DNA of 64,000 bases, from contig NZ_JAAOIE010000003.1 of NCBI RefSeq assembly GCF_011326755.1, positions 186,001 to 250,000 of the forward strand, given 5' to 3'. The translations under genes and the position numbers were made by a program. Shown here piece after piece: positions 63,979 to 64,000 of this stretch. The notes below the pieces were generated by a model that did no database searches, was not told the origin of the DNA, and saw nothing but the letters and a program-made list of their open reading frames with translations. The DNA is from Cochlodiniinecator piscidefendens (GTDB lineage Bacteria; Pseudomonadota; Alphaproteobacteria; Rhodobacterales; Rhodobacteraceae). Every line of letters begins with the position of its first letter. Position 1 is the stretch's first letter.

Positions 63979-64000
63979 ATGAACCCGATCAAAGGTATTT
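63979..64000 (+). CDS. Start of the next gene (partial)
   Basis: GAGGAAAAACG precedes ATG 63979, which begins MNPIKGI before the window ends. It is 15 nt after queG, so it is likely the next gene in that operon. Too little is present to name it. Confidence 0.4.

Overview
The window reads as chromosome of an alphaproteobacterium, most likely a marine Rhodobacterales (Roseobacter-type) species. The grounds are gene content and order: tolQ-tolR-tolA-tolB-pal-cpoB followed by tilS and ftsH, ruvC-ruvA-ruvB, ybgC, a short DUF1127 protein, a DUF2125 protein, a Hint-domain protein, an alphaproteobacterial-type rpsD, an NDUFA9-like complex I protein, and a fhs / chorismate mutase / folD cluster. This is inference from protein families; no rRNA is present to fix the taxon.

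Region by region. 1-6.75 kb is an eroded accessory island: broken azoR and DNA-alkylation-repair genes, a DUF2975/Xre pair, a small lipoprotein and a small secreted protein, a CPBP protease, a flavin amine oxidase with its own TetR gene, and the tail of a large serine recombinase abutting tRNA-Val(TAC). 6.9-13.2 kb holds a histidine phosphatase and a four-gene polysaccharide locus: an Alg44-like PilZ/HlyD protein, an Alg8-like glycosyltransferase, an AlgD-like GDP-mannose dehydrogenase and a sulfotransferase. 13.2-17.3 kb is a signalling block (NarL-type response regulator, SUOX-like periplasmic protein, hybrid kinase with receiver and Hpt). 17.3-21.5 kb has a membrane hydroxylase divergent from a LysR gene, an LpxR-like lipid A deacylase and a Hint protein. 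21.6-26.8 kb is housekeeping: rpsD, hisC, tyrC, an extensin-like protein, DUF2125 and chaC. 27-32 kb has a possible HEPN-like gene, a MotA/ExbB plus coiled-coil OmpA pair and an MFS transporter. 32-46 kb is core: prmA, ruvCAB, ybgC-tol-pal-cpoB, tilS and ftsH. 46-54 kb has MOSC, fhs, chorismate mutase, folD, tRNA-Leu(CAG), NDUFA9-like, uppP and gltD. 54-64 kb has a secreted protein, gltB, a LuxR/alpha-beta hydrolase fusion, mtgA, a GST and queG.

How they fit together. AlgD-, Alg8- and Alg44-like proteins would make GDP-mannuronate and polymerise and export a mannuronate-type chain, which the adjacent sulfotransferase might modify. The kinase-receiver-Hpt protein and the orphan NarL regulator could form one phosphorelay. 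Tol-Pal, CpoB, YbgC, MtgA, UppP and the MotA/OmpA-like pair all serve the envelope.

Most unusual items: an amine oxidase whose C-terminal FAD segment lies in front of its N-terminal Rossmann motif (apparent circular permutation); the compact alginate-type locus with a sulfotransferase; a LuxR regulator fused to an alpha/beta hydrolase that has lost catalytic residues; and a 22-bp sequence shared by two distant intergenic regions. Many starts were re-chosen from Shine-Dalgarno sequences and domain boundaries. No homology search was possible.
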